DNA of 64,000 nucleotides. Origin: Sordariomycetes sp. S80-01Y. Lineage: Eukaryota; Ascomycota; Sordariomycetes. The stretch is from positions 1,612,001-1,676,000 of the forward strand of contig JAXQJY010000033.1 of NCBI GenBank assembly GCA_037042185.1, written 5' to 3'. Positions 1-11,529 of this stretch are shown here, one piece after another (position 1 is the first letter of the stretch; each line of letters starts with the position of its first letter). The notes beneath the pieces are model-generated. The model saw only the letters and a program-made list of their open reading frames with translations, was not told the origin of the DNA and did no database searches. Both the position numbers and the translations under genes were made by a program.

Positions 1-2169
1 CGTCGGGCACGTTGGGGCAGGTCTTGGGAACCTGGAGGTTGAACACCTCGTAGTTCTCGTACTCGACCTTGGCGAGCTCGCCGGAGTGGATGGCGTCGAG
101 GATAGCACGGGTGTACTTGAGAGGGCATCGCTTGCCACCCTGGGCGTAACCGGCACCAGCCCAACCAGTGTTGAGCAACCAGGCGTTGGCCTTGTGCTGC
201 TGGATCTTGTCTGCAAGCATCTTGGCGTAGCGCATGGGGTGGAGGGCGAGGAAAGGCTGAGCGAAGCACGAGGAGAAGGTGGCCTGGGGCTCAGTGACAC
301 CATCCTCGGTACCAGCCATCTTGGAGGTGTAACCAGAGATGAAGTGGAACATGGTCTGAGGACCGTCGAGCTTGGAGATGGGAGGAAGGACACCACGGGC
401 ATCGCAGGTGAGAAGGATGATGTTGGTGGGCATGTTGGTCGACAAGCAAGGGATCTTGGCGTTGGGGATATACTCGATGGGGTAGGCGCAGCGAGTGTTC
501 TCGGTGAGGGTGCAGTTGTCGTAATCAACGTCACGAGTCTCGGGATCGAAGACAACGTTCTCGAGAACGGAGCCGTACTTGATGGCGTTGAAAATGTCAG
601 GCTCCTTCTCGGCGGAGAGACCAATAGTCTTGGCGTAGCAGCCACCCTCGATGTTGAAGACGCCGCGGTCAGACCAGCAGTGCTCGTCATCACCGATCAG
701 GGCACGGTTGGGGTCGGCAGACAAGGTGGTCTTGCCGGTACCAGATAGACCGAAGAAGACGGTGACATCGCCGTTCTTGCCCTCGTTGGCAGAAGAGTGC
801 AGGGTCAGGACGTTGTGCTTGATGGGCATCTCGTAGAAGAGAACGGTGAAGATACCCTTCTTCATCTCACCGGCGTACTCTGTACCCAGGATGACCATCT
901 CCTTGGCGGCAAAGTTGATGGCGACGGAGGTGGCAGAGGTCATACCCTCGGTGTAGCGGTTGGCGGGGAAGGAGCCGGCATTGTAAATGGTGTAGTCGGG
1001 GTGGAAGTGCTCGAGCTCCTCACGAGGAGGGCGGATGAGCATGTTGCGCATGAAGAGCGCATGGTAGGCACGGGCGCAGATGACGCGAACGCGGATGCGG
1101 TACTTCTCGTCCCAGCCGGCGTATCCATCTACGACGTAGATGCGGTTGCGGGTGTTGAGGTAGTCGACGGCACGCTCGCGGTTGATCTTCCAGACCTTTA
1201 CATGTTGTCAGCTTCGAGCTCCCAAAGAACGGATGATGATGGCCGGATAGACGCGGCTCTGCTGCTGCTGCATCACATGCCTGCACCCTCTGTGGAGAAA
1301 TGGCCCGTGCATGCAGTGGCAGCCTAGGCCTAAGCCTGAGCCTGAGCCTGAGCCCATCACGCTGGTGACCAAAAAAATCAAATACGGGGATCGGGAGAAG
1401 TCGCGACTGGTCGGTACGCAATTGCGGGGAACCCCAATTCGCTGGAACCACTTGAACGTGTGCATGACGCCAGTTGCAGCGACCTGGACGCCCCCAGAAG
1501 GCACGCGACCGCAAGATGTGTCAGAGGAACCGCACTTTCACGCTCTAGACAACGCCAATTGGCGACGCCAACCGAGAGGTCGGGCGGTTCAGGGGCTCTA
1601 GACTGGGCTCGTGCGAGGAAACGGGAATTGAAGGGAGACATGAAATGTGAGGAGAATCAACTTACCTCAGGCGACATGGGCTTGTTGACGGGACCCCACC
1701 AGACATCGTTCTCTGATGAAGGCTCCTTGACAATGCGCTTGTCGAGGGGTGAGCGGCCAGTCTTGGTACCCGAGTAGGCGGTCAGGGCACCGGAGGATGT
1801 GATGGCTGTGCCGGTCTCGTAGACGAGGGCATCTTCGTAGAGGGCGGCAACCGAGGGGTTGGCAATGATGGACACGCGGTCGTAGTCAATGTGCGCCGTC
1901 TCGTGCAGCTCGTTCTCCAGCTCGGTGTGAGGAATGTGAGGCTGGACACCGCCAGGGTGCAGCGCGGTCTTGTTAACAGTGTGGTTCAACACTGGTCACA
2001 TCGGTCAGCATCATATCATGTGTGTGTGTGTGTCTACTATACAAGAGACGAGGGGGATGGGGGACTAACTCTTGCGAACGTCGGTGTCGGCGGTGAGGAT
2101 ACGCGACTTTGGGTTCGAGACGGAGGGATTGGGATAGGGAGAAGCAGTCCTCCAGACGGGGTCCTTCAT
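1..2169 (-). CDS. acuF: Phosphoenolpyruvate carboxykinase (ATP), 3' end beyond window
   Basis: Cytosolic gluconeogenic enzyme converting oxaloacetate and ATP to phosphoenolpyruvate, CO2 and ADP. Reading the minus strand, I place exons at 2169-2070, 1991-1666 and 1195 to the window edge, giving about 540 residues. Exon 2 carries the motif [14 protein letters not shown]. Exon 3 carries GLSGTGKTT, the ATP P-loop, near residues 291-299, and the downstream segment GDDEHCW. Start: the ATG at 2169 adds about 34 residues before [15 protein letters not shown]; the second Met is split by intron 1 (A from exon 1, TG from exon 2), so it could not be used if that intron is retained. Intron 1 is 78 nt with a TG run. 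Intron 2 is 470 nt, far longer than others here, but [12 protein letters not shown] joins the family sequence exactly. The symbol follows Aspergillus usage (acu-6 in Neurospora, PCK1 in yeast). Expression is usually induced on acetate or other gluconeogenic carbon; no site was proven here. Confidence 0.95.
1323..1352. repeat. Hexamer tandem repeat inside PEPCK intron 2
   Basis: Five head-to-tail hexamers, CCTAGG, CCTAAG, then CCTGAG three times, lie in the 470-nt second intron of the PEPCK gene. This is a short degenerate minisatellite, not telomeric TTAGGG. Confidence 0.8.
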
Positions 2170-5014
2170 GGCTCTTATAAAGTTTGGGACGGCAGTGCCA
2201 ATCGCTCGATCTTGATAGCATTGCCAGCGTTAGCCAAGCTTCGGAAGTGTCACCAGCAGGGGAGGGTGTGAGTTCGGAGCGCTTCGGTTCTCCACGCTAT
2301 CTAGACATCCAGGCGGTGCCTGACTGCCCGATCCAGCCATCACGGTTCCGTGAGTGGCCGAGGATAGTCGACCGCACGCAGCTGTCGTGAGGTCGTGGCC
2401 AGCAGTCTTCGGTGGAGCCAAAGCGGTTTGGGCCAAGGTGAGCACGAGGATATGTCGGAACCTGGGCGACGTTCACGGGCGCTGCTGCCCCTCCACGCCC
2501 ATGAATCGCGAAGCGCTGCCCCCGAACCCCTGCAAGCTTCGGGATCTGACTTTACTGTGGAGATGCACTTACAGTTCTGTGAGTAGGCGGCTCGGGTCAA
2601 GCTTGGTGCTCGAGAGATTGAAGATGGTGAGAGGATCATGTCATGAGGATGACGATGTTATAGATGGGAGGCCAGCCCGACCCCTCAGTTTGAGAAGCGA
2701 CGGAAAGAAGGAGAGGCTGGACGGATGGAAGTCTAAGTCGACGAAAGCAGCGTCATGATTGCCAGACTTGGCAAGATGGCTACGACACCCCGCAATCGAT
2801 TATTGCTTCCGTGGCGACAGTGACCGCAGCAGCAGTAGCAGCAGCAACAACAACAGCTTCTTGGATGCATTTGTTTCCATTGCCCCAAAACTTCATCAAT
2901 ACGTAATTAATCCCTACTTAATCCCGGACGCTCCAGGTCGCTGCAGTAGCCAGAGGCCGCCGAAGTTAACGGTGTTGTCCACGGAGCGGTGTAACTGCTG
3001 CGGCTCCCTTGGGCGCCCGCACGCCCGGATCAAGATCACGACTCTGACGGGCCGTCCGTCCGCAGCAGCAACAACCATAACAACACACCGGGACCGAGGC
3101 AGAAACGCTGCGTCAGACAAAAAAGCTAAGACAGATGAATAATTAGTTGTTTTAAACACCAGCTCCGGACCCGTTGCGCGGGAGCAGCTGGCTTCGACGG
3201 TTTGTGTCCTCGGAAGGTCAACTCAACTTACACGAGGCTTCAGCGCCCGAACCCTCTCGCCCGAGCACTGCCGGCGCGGACCCGCCTCGCAAAGAAGCAA
3301 AATGGGCGTCCGGCTAACCAAAACACGGTCAAGAACAGGAAGAGCCTTCACTCGGTGACCTATCAATAGATCCTTCTCTAATCTTAAAATACAGTCACCT
3401 GGCCGGAAGAGAAACTTGCGAGGCCTGCCAGCCCGCCTGCCTGGTCAGTGCTGAGCTGAGTCTCGCCCCGGCCGATGCTAACCCCTAACCGCAAGCCGCC
3501 CCCCCTGAAGCCTTACCCCACGATTTCTCTTCCCCATGCTCTCGCTCCCGTCCCCTCCATCCAGCTCAACTCGACGGGAACACCTCGAGTCGATTCGCCG
3601 TGCTTGGAGCTCCGTCTTTCTGGTTTCTTCTTCTTCGTCCTTATCAGTTTCGGGGACAGTGAAATGAGCCACGGTAGGTATTTTTTGCCCCTTCCGTCCT
3701 CTTCCTTTCAGCCTCGGCATCTTGCCGAAGCGGTTATCCTCGCCCCGCCACCAGTCTTCCGCGTCAACGTCAACCTTACGGAGTGCAGCCGTCTGACAGC
3801 CACTGATACGACGATCCAGAGGGAACCCAAGGCTCCCTTATCCCGAGACTGGGAATCCCCAATACCGTCCGCCTCTCGACCAATGAGCGCCTCCCCCGCA
3901 TGTTCTCGAACAACTTCCTCATGTGTCGTTCCGACTTTGCCCGGTTCAAGTCCAATCCATTAGGTACGACGCTATTAGTCGCACGCCCCTCCGTACCTCT
4001 CCCTCCAGATATGAAAACAAGATCCTGCCCAGTCATCAGGCGGAGGAAGGCAAGGACCAGACGGCTGTATGGCCGTGGTGCTATTGGCCGAGACAAGCAG
4101 GATGAGCCACGTTCTCATCCCGAGCCTCAAGATACGCGCCTCGCGTGAAGGCTTAGCCGGCCTAAGCCTGGCTTGCCCGGCCGTGTTCCCGCGGCAGCGC
4201 CTTCTGCCATCGTCAACCACCACCACAACGTACTTTGGCAGCCCAGTACCCTCACGGTCAACTTCCACCTCTCACTCCAATTGACCTTCAGAAAGCTGAC
4301 CCAATGCCCCTCTCCAATTGCCCACATAGGAGCCTCACCTCGGACAATGTCCGACGGCCTCATTCCGGCCTCCGTCTCTTCTTTGAAGAATGCGAAGCAC
4401 ATACCCGCACGTCGTCCGTGATCCACAGGGCCGTGCCCCGTGTCCGATTTTGCCGTAGCTATCTATCGCCGCCGCCATGTCGGACGGGAGCACCTCCGGC
4501 TTGTTTTCGTGCCTGGTGAGTACCGAAGCAAGGACGGATCGGGGCTGCGAAAGAGAAGGGTTCCCGCGGGCCATGTCAAAGGATGTTTCATGTGTTTTCG
4601 TGGGGGGCGCCTTGGATGGCGTTAGAATGGCAGCATCTGAGCTGGGAGGCTCGGCTGTAGTTACGACGAACTCACGAGTGACGGGACTCATTTCTCCAAA
4701 CGCTTGGTTTGGTGTCTAACACCGAGTGGTTCCAAGGTCATCGATCTCGTCGTCTTTATTGTCCTATATCTTGTGGACTCTCGTCAGGAGCAACTTTTTC
4801 CATCATCATCATTATCGAAGTTCCTGCTGTCGAGCTTCTTTACTGGCGCCGGAAGTACAATCCCGAGACACCAGACGACAACCTGCCGGCGATGGTATCC
4901 GCGGCAATCCCTACGCCTTCAGCGTCTTGGATTCCAATTGATAGGTCCCGTTGCTCCCAATGAGGTCCTCTATGCTATGCTTTTGCTCCAGCTGATAGTG
5001 GGCTCGGGCTTCAG
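2170..5014. promoter_or_regulatory. Gene-free stretch: PEPCK upstream region and eRF3 3' flank
   Basis: About 2.8 kb between the PEPCK start (minus) and the eRF3 stop (minus). It should hold the PEPCK promoter, with a TATA-like TTTATAA just before the ATG, and the eRF3 terminator. A CAG/CAA microsatellite lies at about 2825-2857. Pyrimidine-rich strings near 3520-3660 precede an ATG at 3664 that could begin a tiny two-exon reading frame (3664-3673 joined to 3755-3963, 72 codons). I do not recognise its product and do not call it a gene. Other open frames here overlap on both strands and look accidental. Confidence 0.5.
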
Positions 5015-7270
5015 TTAAGAAGAAGAGTCCGTAATAAGCTTGGTGATCTTTCCAATAGCAATAGTTTGACCCTGTGAAGAATGTTAGTTCTGCGGGTGTC
5101 TTAGTCGGAATTACTAGTCCAGCATACCTGATCACGCAGGGTGAAGCGTCCCATCTGTGGATAATCCTCGAACCGCTCGATGCAGACAGAGCCGGCGCCG
5201 CCAGTGACCTGCATCCTGGCAATGATACTGTCGCCCTTCTTGGCGTGCGAAGGCGCTTGCTTGCTCTTGCGGCCCGTTCCCTTCTGCAGCTTGTGCATTA
5301 AAGCGGCGAAAGTAACCTCTTCGATGGCGGAGTGAACGTGGAGCACGCAGTTGAATCCGGATGTCAGGATAGACTTGAGTTCCAGGATGCGAATTTGCGC
5401 CTCAAATTCGGCAACGCAGTGCACCAGTCGCTTGGGCGAGCAGATCACGAATCCGGGCAGGATGTCCTCTTCTTCAATGCCCTTCAGTCTCAAGCGCACC
5501 TGGTCACCGCACTGCGCGATGGCAATCTCATCCTCCTGCTCGCCGTAGACGGCAGACACTTCCAAGGGCTGCTTCCGGGGCATCATGACCAGGTTCATGC
5601 CCTTTTTGACCACACCAGCCTCAACCTTACCGTCAATCATGGTACCGAGATCGCGATACTTCGCGTTGACGGGCATCATGAAGGGCGCGTTAACCTTGCG
5701 CTCCAGAGCCTTCATGTCGTCCAGGTATTCCAGCAGCGAGGGACCATCCCACCAGGGACAGATCTCCTTGCCAACACGGTCCTTGATGTTCAACATCTGC
5801 TGAGCCGCGACTGGCATAAAGAAGACATCGGTCTTGAGGTTGTAGCCGGTTCCCTTCAGGAACTGGGAAAGCTTGCTTGTGCACTCCTTGTAGCGGTCCT
5901 CGGACCATTCGACGGTGGGGTCGTCCATCTTGTTGATAACAACAACGAGCTTGTTGACACCCTGGGTCTTTGCCAACATGGCGTGCTCACGGGTTTGCCC
6001 ACCTTTCTCAAAACCAGTCTCGTACTCACCCTTACGAGCTGAGATAACCAAGATACCGACATCGGCTTGGGAAGCGCCACCAATCATGTTTGGCACGTAC
6101 GTCTTGTGGCCGGGGGCATCCAGGATACTGTATCTGCGCTTCTCAGTCTCGAAGAAACCGCGGCCGACTTCAACAGTCTTTCCCTTGGAACGCTCCTCCT
6201 TGGTCAAATCCATGACCCACGACAAGTACCAAGACTCACGACCAAGGTCCTTGGCCTCCTTCTTGTACTTCTCCATCGTACGTTCGTCAACCATTCCAGT
6301 GGTCCATAGGATAGAACCACCCAGAGTTGATTTTCCTGCGTCAACGTGACCGATGAAGATGATGTTGACGTGCTCCTTGCCGTAAATCTCCTTCAGAGTC
6401 TCATCATCAACATCCGCCGCCTGCTCCTTGGTAACGGCATCGACGTCGCGCTGAGGTTTCTTATCTCCAGGTCCAACAGGGCTGGAGCGTCCAGACGAAG
6501 TCGGTGAGGTCTTACCAGAGGACTTCCCGCTAGCAGCCGCAGCCTTGCCGGTCTTCTCTCCGGTCTTCTCGATGGCTTTGGCAGCAGTCGTCTTTTGGCC
6601 GGCCTCGGCGGCACTTGTTTGATCGGGCTTGGGTTCCTCCTTAGGCTCCTCTTTCGGTTTCGTGTCGCCTCCGATAGATAGGACCTTGGCCTTGGGCTTA
6701 GCTGCGCCCGTGTCACCTCCAATGCTCAATACCTTGGCGCCTCCCTCCTTTGTGACGGTAGGCTTAGGCGCGGCAGCGACATTATCGGCGGGGGCGTCGT
6801 TCTTGGGTGCCGAGGGAGCAGCTGGCTGCTGTGGTTGCTGGGGTTGTTGGTACTGGTTGTACCCGCCTGCTGATGTCAGAACGGAAAATATCTGGGGAAC
6901 TTGGGAGCGACTTACCATAGCCTTGCTGCTGCTGCTGGTATCCCTGACTGAAGCCTCCTCCGTATTGCTGGTATTGTCCATAGTTCTGCTGGCCTCCGTA
7001 TTGTGGGTATCCATAACCCCCTTGCTGCTGGTAGTATTGCTGCTGTTGATACTGAGGTGCGAAGTTACCGCCGTACTGCTGTCCAGGCTGGAACGACTGA
7101 GCGCCTGGTGTGAAAGACTGGGCGCCGGGCTGGAAACTGTTCATGCCTGGGTTGAAGGCCCCTTGTTGCGCCTGGGCGGGGTTCATGTTGAGCTGCTGCT
7201 GGGCCTGGCGCGAGAGGTTCTCATCTTGCTGGGCGGAAGGGTCGTCCTCCCATGAGTTGAGGTGCGACAT
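5015..7270 (-). CDS. SUP35: Translation termination factor eRF3 with prion-like N-terminus
   Basis: GTPase partner of eRF1 in stop-codon recognition and peptide release in the cytosol. Exons: 7270-6916, 6866-5128 and 5071-5015, giving 716 residues. Residues 1-120 are rich in Q, Y, G and N, with imperfect SFxPGAQ repeats followed by QYQQQQYYQQQ-type runs, like the yeast Sup35 prion domain. The charged middle domain contains KVLSIGGDT twice (163-171 and 179-187). The EF-Tu-like part starts near 280: GHVDAGKST at 291-299, DAPGHKTYV (G3), NKMD (G4). The last 18 residues, ending TKLITDSSS, come from a 57-nt final exon after a 56-nt intron. The first intron ends in a tandem acceptor CAGCAG (6872-6867), so an isoform with one extra Ala is possible. 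The gene is divergent from the RanGTP-binding gene. Its paralogue HBS1 lies about 49 kb away in this window. Confidence 0.96.
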
Positions 7271-8421
7271 AGTTGATGGTAATGGGGGATTAGAGGGATC
7301 GAGGTGCGGTTGTGGCAGCGCGATGTTTCGAACCTATTTGCTTCGCGCAAAGAGGGATTCGTGGGGTATGTCGAGTTCGGGTCGGTTTCGAGTTCGGCAG
7401 TGCGGGTGACGCCTTCTTGTAGTATCGGCTTTTGGGTGCCGACGGTAGGAGAACAGCGTTAGACTTTGATACGCCAGGCTGAGTCGCTTCGGCCTTGTCC
7501 CTGGTATATCTGGTGGCGGTGGTTCCAGGTTGTGAAAATTCAAGCCCCACCAATATGACGCTCGGGGAAGGAGGTCGTCGCGGGTGCTTGGAGGGGTTAG
7601 CCGCACCGTGCCAAACTGTACGTTGTGGACAAGGAGGCTGGAGGTCAGGGCACCCTCGTGGCTATTAGGCATCAAGACAACCGCCGACGCCGATGAGTCA
7701 ACTTGGGCCCAAACATTCTCACAGGCCTGACCACATATCAGACGTAACTAGAGCTTAAGTTTGAGTACATGGAATGGTATCCCAATTATTCTCGTCGACG
7801 GATATGCCTCTGTCATCACTTGCTGCTACTGCCTCTGGAAGTTCAAATTGATTTGGCGGAGTGCGTGTGTCAAGCACTCCGCACTGTACGTCTCAGCCCC
7901 GCTATCAGCTTGGTACTCTGAGCTCCCAGCCCTCACCAATGCCAAAACTGATAACCATGATGACTCGGGCAACCGTAGAGGTTCGTACGCGCGAGAAAAT
8001 AAGTACCAGCTTATGTCTTTTCCCCTGAAGCTACATATCATCACGTAGAGGTGAAACCCAATCTAGCAATCTGCCATATAACTTGCAAGAGCACGTTGGG
8101 CTTTCCCTAGATTTATCCCTGAATTAGCCCCTTTCTCTGTCCTGTGCGGACCCGAATTGCGAGCGCACTTGTGAGGCGGCGGGAACGCCGCACTTGCAGC
8201 GTAATCAAATATCCTACTATGCTGTATTGCCAGTTTGTGGCACCACACTGTTTGTTGTCTTTGTGCAGGCGTGCTAATGGTCATGTCCAGACGTCCAGCC
8301 GCTGCCAGTGTTCAAGCGAGATTCAACATCAGATGACCAGTCAAACTCGAGGAGCTCCGACCTGGACATAGAAAATGTGTTACCCATTCACCTTGCGCAA
8401 AACTAGATTGAACAGCTCGTG
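7271..8421. promoter_or_regulatory. Divergent intergenic region, eRF3 / Yrb30-type gene
   Basis: About 1.15 kb between two start codons pointing away from each other, so it should carry both promoters and 5' UTRs. I see no further gene. Short open frames (7761-8048, 8063-8284) have no family resemblance. Confidence 0.6.
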
Positions 8422-10221
8422 ATGGAAGACCTCTTAGCGACCATCGGCTCCCAAGCCATGAAGTACGCCATCAGATCCGGCATTGTCCTCACATCGCGCT
8501 ACGCCCTCAAGCAATGTAGCCGTCTACTCACCGCAGTTGATGATCAAGATATTCTGGGTTGTGAGAAGCTTGAGCTTGCCACCTTGCAGAGGCTGCTTGA
8601 GAGCAAGATCGCTGTGATCGCACCTACCATCGATTTGGTAGAATTCAAGTGAGTCTGATGGACAGCCAAAGGGACGAGAGCTGACGGCATCTGCAGGTCT
8701 GGTCGTGGGAATGTTTTCCTTGATTCCGCCCTACCCCTGACGAAATCACTTCATAGTGGCATTGTCTCGCTCGGCCAACGCATGGAAAACACGATTTCCC
8801 ACATTGAGCAATTCAAAGACCCGGTTCCAGAAGAGCGGAACCAGATCGCCGAGATCATTGTCGACATTAAGGAATTACTTAACCGGATCGATCGCGAAAT
8901 ACCACTGCTTCAGCTTGCTATAACCGCATCAGGCGAGAGTTTGTCGAGCTCATTGCCTCCTGGCATCTCCCCGTCAAGGCTGCTGCAAGCGAGCACCCTC
9001 CTGACCTTTGGTGACAGCCAGTTCTCTCAAACGCCGGATCAGGCGGCACAAATTGGCCCGGGGTTTTGTTTGTCGTTGTACATGCTTTTCTTAGGGCATG
9101 CGCCACACTCGCGCAAATCCAACTGTGCAAGAAGCGAAGTAACCGGCCCGTACGGGATAGAAGAACAGGACCGCAAGCCGATCTGGCAAGAAGTTGTCCA
9201 CAAGGCTCGGGTGAGGCTTGTCAGAGTACCCGTGCAACAAGCACAATCTGGGAATGAGCCAACCCCCGAGTATCAGTATCGCCTGGAAATTGCCGAGGAT
9301 AGAGATGATGGTCGAGTCCACGAGGCGACTCAAGCGACAAGCCTTGGAAGCGGTTCCGGCTCGCAAAAACAGATGCCTCAGATGAAGAAGCCGTCCCACG
9401 CGTTGGAAGAGAGCATACCTGTTCACCAGATCTCCAAGATTTTCTATACCGACAGTGGGAGGTTATTAAATATTGGGGATGACTCGCAAGACGCGAAGAA
9501 ACCAGTGCTCCTTCTCAAGCGCGACGTCAACGGAAAGGGAAGTACCCAAGAGTCCGCTGAGCTAAACAAGTACAGTATAGAATATGGAGATGCCGAACAG
9601 CGGCTTTTGAGCGAGGATGACAGCACTCAGGCTGAGCTTGACCGACAGCTTCTCGGCGAATCGATTCCTATCTTAGAGGATGAGCCGTGTAGCAAGGGCT
9701 TCCCCAGACACCTTGATCCGGAATGGATTGCAATGGATATGTACGAGGATATCGTGGACGAAGATGAATGCTCGTCCGAAGCATCAAACTCTGATCTGGA
9801 GGCGACACAGGACGGGATCGCTTACACCAGCGCTGACCTCAAGCGGTCTTGCGATGAAAGGGCCCGGCCTCCCAACGCAGAGTTAGAAGCTCGAACGCGG
9901 AAGCTATCTCTCTGTTCAAGGGACGAGATGGGTTCTACGACGATGCCTGCGGAGGCAACAAAATTGCGCGTCGTCGCACGATCCCCTTTTGGCGGTATCA
10001 CAACATCTCTCTCCTTGATAGAGATGCTCATCCGCCTGGCTGGCCTCCAGGAGTTCCAGCAGACATCCCATCTGACCATCCCAGATCACATTCTAACATT
10101 CTTCCTCGAAGAGACGTCGACGACTGGTCTGGTGGGCGAGGCGCAATGGCGAGCACGCAAGGAGGCAAAGGCGCATGTAGGCTTTGATCCGTACTCAGAC
10201 AGCCCAGCGCAGCAACAATAG
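8422..10221 (+). CDS. RanGTP-binding protein, Yrb30-like
   Basis: Predicted to bind Ran-GTP and so affect nucleocytoplasmic transport, as yeast Yrb30 does. Exons: 8422-8648 and 8697-10221, with a 48-nt intron between them; 583 residues. The start is ATG MEDLLATIGSQAMKYAIRS; the in-frame GTG just before it is not used. The N-terminal block (about residues 1-200), with SRYALKQCSRLL, TIDLVEFKSGRGNVFLDSA and SLHSGIVSLG, matches from memory the fungal RanGTP-binding family (Pfam Ran-binding, PF05508). The middle is acidic and low in complexity, and the C-terminal block resumes with SLSLIEMLIRLAGLQEFQQ and DHILTFFLEE, a pattern I associate with the same family. The intron splits Lys76 and both flanks agree with the family. 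The family assignment rests on recalled sequence and was not searched. Confidence 0.85.
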
Positions 10222-10589
10222 TTCTCGACGAGTCACAAAATAGAGAAATGCTGTGTCGACATGGCGATGAAGTGGCTTAGGGAGGATATGCATAATCTGG
10301 CCCCTGTCGCGCGTGCTTATGAAGGAGTTGTGCCGTGACGGTCCGCCCAATGACGGGAGGTCGCTGCAGGGCATCGCCAGTGACGTCGCAGCATGTTTCC
10401 GTTGTTGGCCGCACCTCGTCACATCATGACGACCAGCCTCTCCCAAAATTTAACAAAATTGCCGCGCGGCCGCCTTTCTGTCATCTGAGAGTTTCGATAC
10501 TCTACTCAAGATCTTCGAAAAGCTATATGTTGCTTGATTCTACTGCACTTGGGCATTGAGACGACTTCTGGGACTTCAATCACCCCACC
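10222..10589. other. Short intergenic region between two plus-strand genes
   Basis: 368 nt holding the 3' end of the Yrb30-like gene and the promoter of the next gene. It contains a GC-rich palindromic GCGCGGCCGC near 10462-10471. No gene seen. Confidence 0.5.
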
Positions 10590-11529
10590 ATGGCACCTCT
10601 CTGTCGACGGATGCATCTCTTTGAGATTGATGACCAGACTTGGTAAGCTCAGTCGAAGTTGAGGAACTACGTGAGTTCCTCCAATGAGTGTGATTCTGAT
10701 GTGAAATAATAGGTTCCCTCCATTCCTTCGCCGTCTCGTCCAGACCGTCCTCCTGAAGACATGGCACATGCAACTGCCCTTCATCCAGCCTCTGTCCCCT
10801 GGCCGCATGATTGCCCAGCTGCTCATCCGCGAGCTCGGGACCGACCTCGGAAACTACACCTTCGTCGACTTCTGCGCCGGTGCAGGTGGGCCGACGCCCA
10901 TCTTAGAAAAGGAGATCAACCACCACCTACGTACCCGAACCAAGCCTGAAGCCCCCGTGCAGTTCGTGTTGACCGACTTACATCCCAACCTCGAGTCCTG
11001 GGAGCCGATTGCCAGGAAGAACCCGCACATTACGTACGAGAGGGAGCCGGTCGATGCAAGCAAGGCGCCTCCCCAACTGGTGCAAAGGGGTGACGGCAAG
11101 GGTCTGTTGAGATTATTCAACCTCGCTTTCCATCATTTTGATGATCCCCTCGCCAAAGACATCCTCAGGGACACTGTCGAGACGAGTCAAGGTTTCGCCA
11201 TCTTTGAGCTTCAAGGGCGCACGCTCGAGAGCTTCGTTGCAGTTAGTCTCTTGCCATTGTTGGTTATGGCTGCTGCGCCCCTTCACGCTTGGAGGCACAA
11301 GTCCTTGGCATCGTTGATTTTCACCTGGTTCATCCCAATCATTCCCGTCGTGTTGATGTGGGATGGATGGGTGTCTGCTTTACGCACGCGCGAGCCAGAC
11401 GAGGTTGAGGCGTTGCTACGTAGCTGTGGTGCTGATACTAGCAAGTGGCAGATCCAGAGCGGAAGTCAACAGCACCTATGGCCTATTGGGTATGTTGATT
11501 GGATCGTCTGCCGTCCCAACGACAGGTAG
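10590..11529 (+). CDS. Putative SAM-binding membrane-associated protein, function unknown
   Basis: Exons 10590-10642 and 10713-11529; the 70-nt intron splits Trp18 and gives QTW|FPPFLRR; 289 residues. The start ATG has a CCACC Kozak-like context. Residues 69-77 read VDFCAGAGG, which resembles methyltransferase motif I (DxGxGxG), and FVLTDLHPNLESW (102-114) could be the acidic post-motif strand. FNLAFHHFDDP (153-163) resembles a post-I loop. Two hydrophobic stretches at about 192-208 and 217-234 suggest membrane association, which is unusual for a soluble methyltransferase. I recall similar fungal proteins labelled hypothetical, so the substrate is unknown. The stop lies only 142 nt from the stop of the convergent JmjC gene, so the 3' UTRs may overlap. 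Methyltransferase activity is inferred from one motif. Confidence 0.8.

Noticed and set aside
86-1327. Two plus-strand frames of 220 and 176 codons over PEPCK
   Set aside because: Antisense shadows of the PEPCK exon; the first begins only at a GTG.
1323-1352. Telomere-like repeat
   Set aside because: The unit is CCTGAG/CCTAAG rather than CCCTAA, is only 30 nt long and sits in an intron.
5332-6042. 236-codon open frame antisense to eRF3
   Set aside because: It lies wholly over conserved GTPase coding sequence and starts at an ATG without any domain resemblance.
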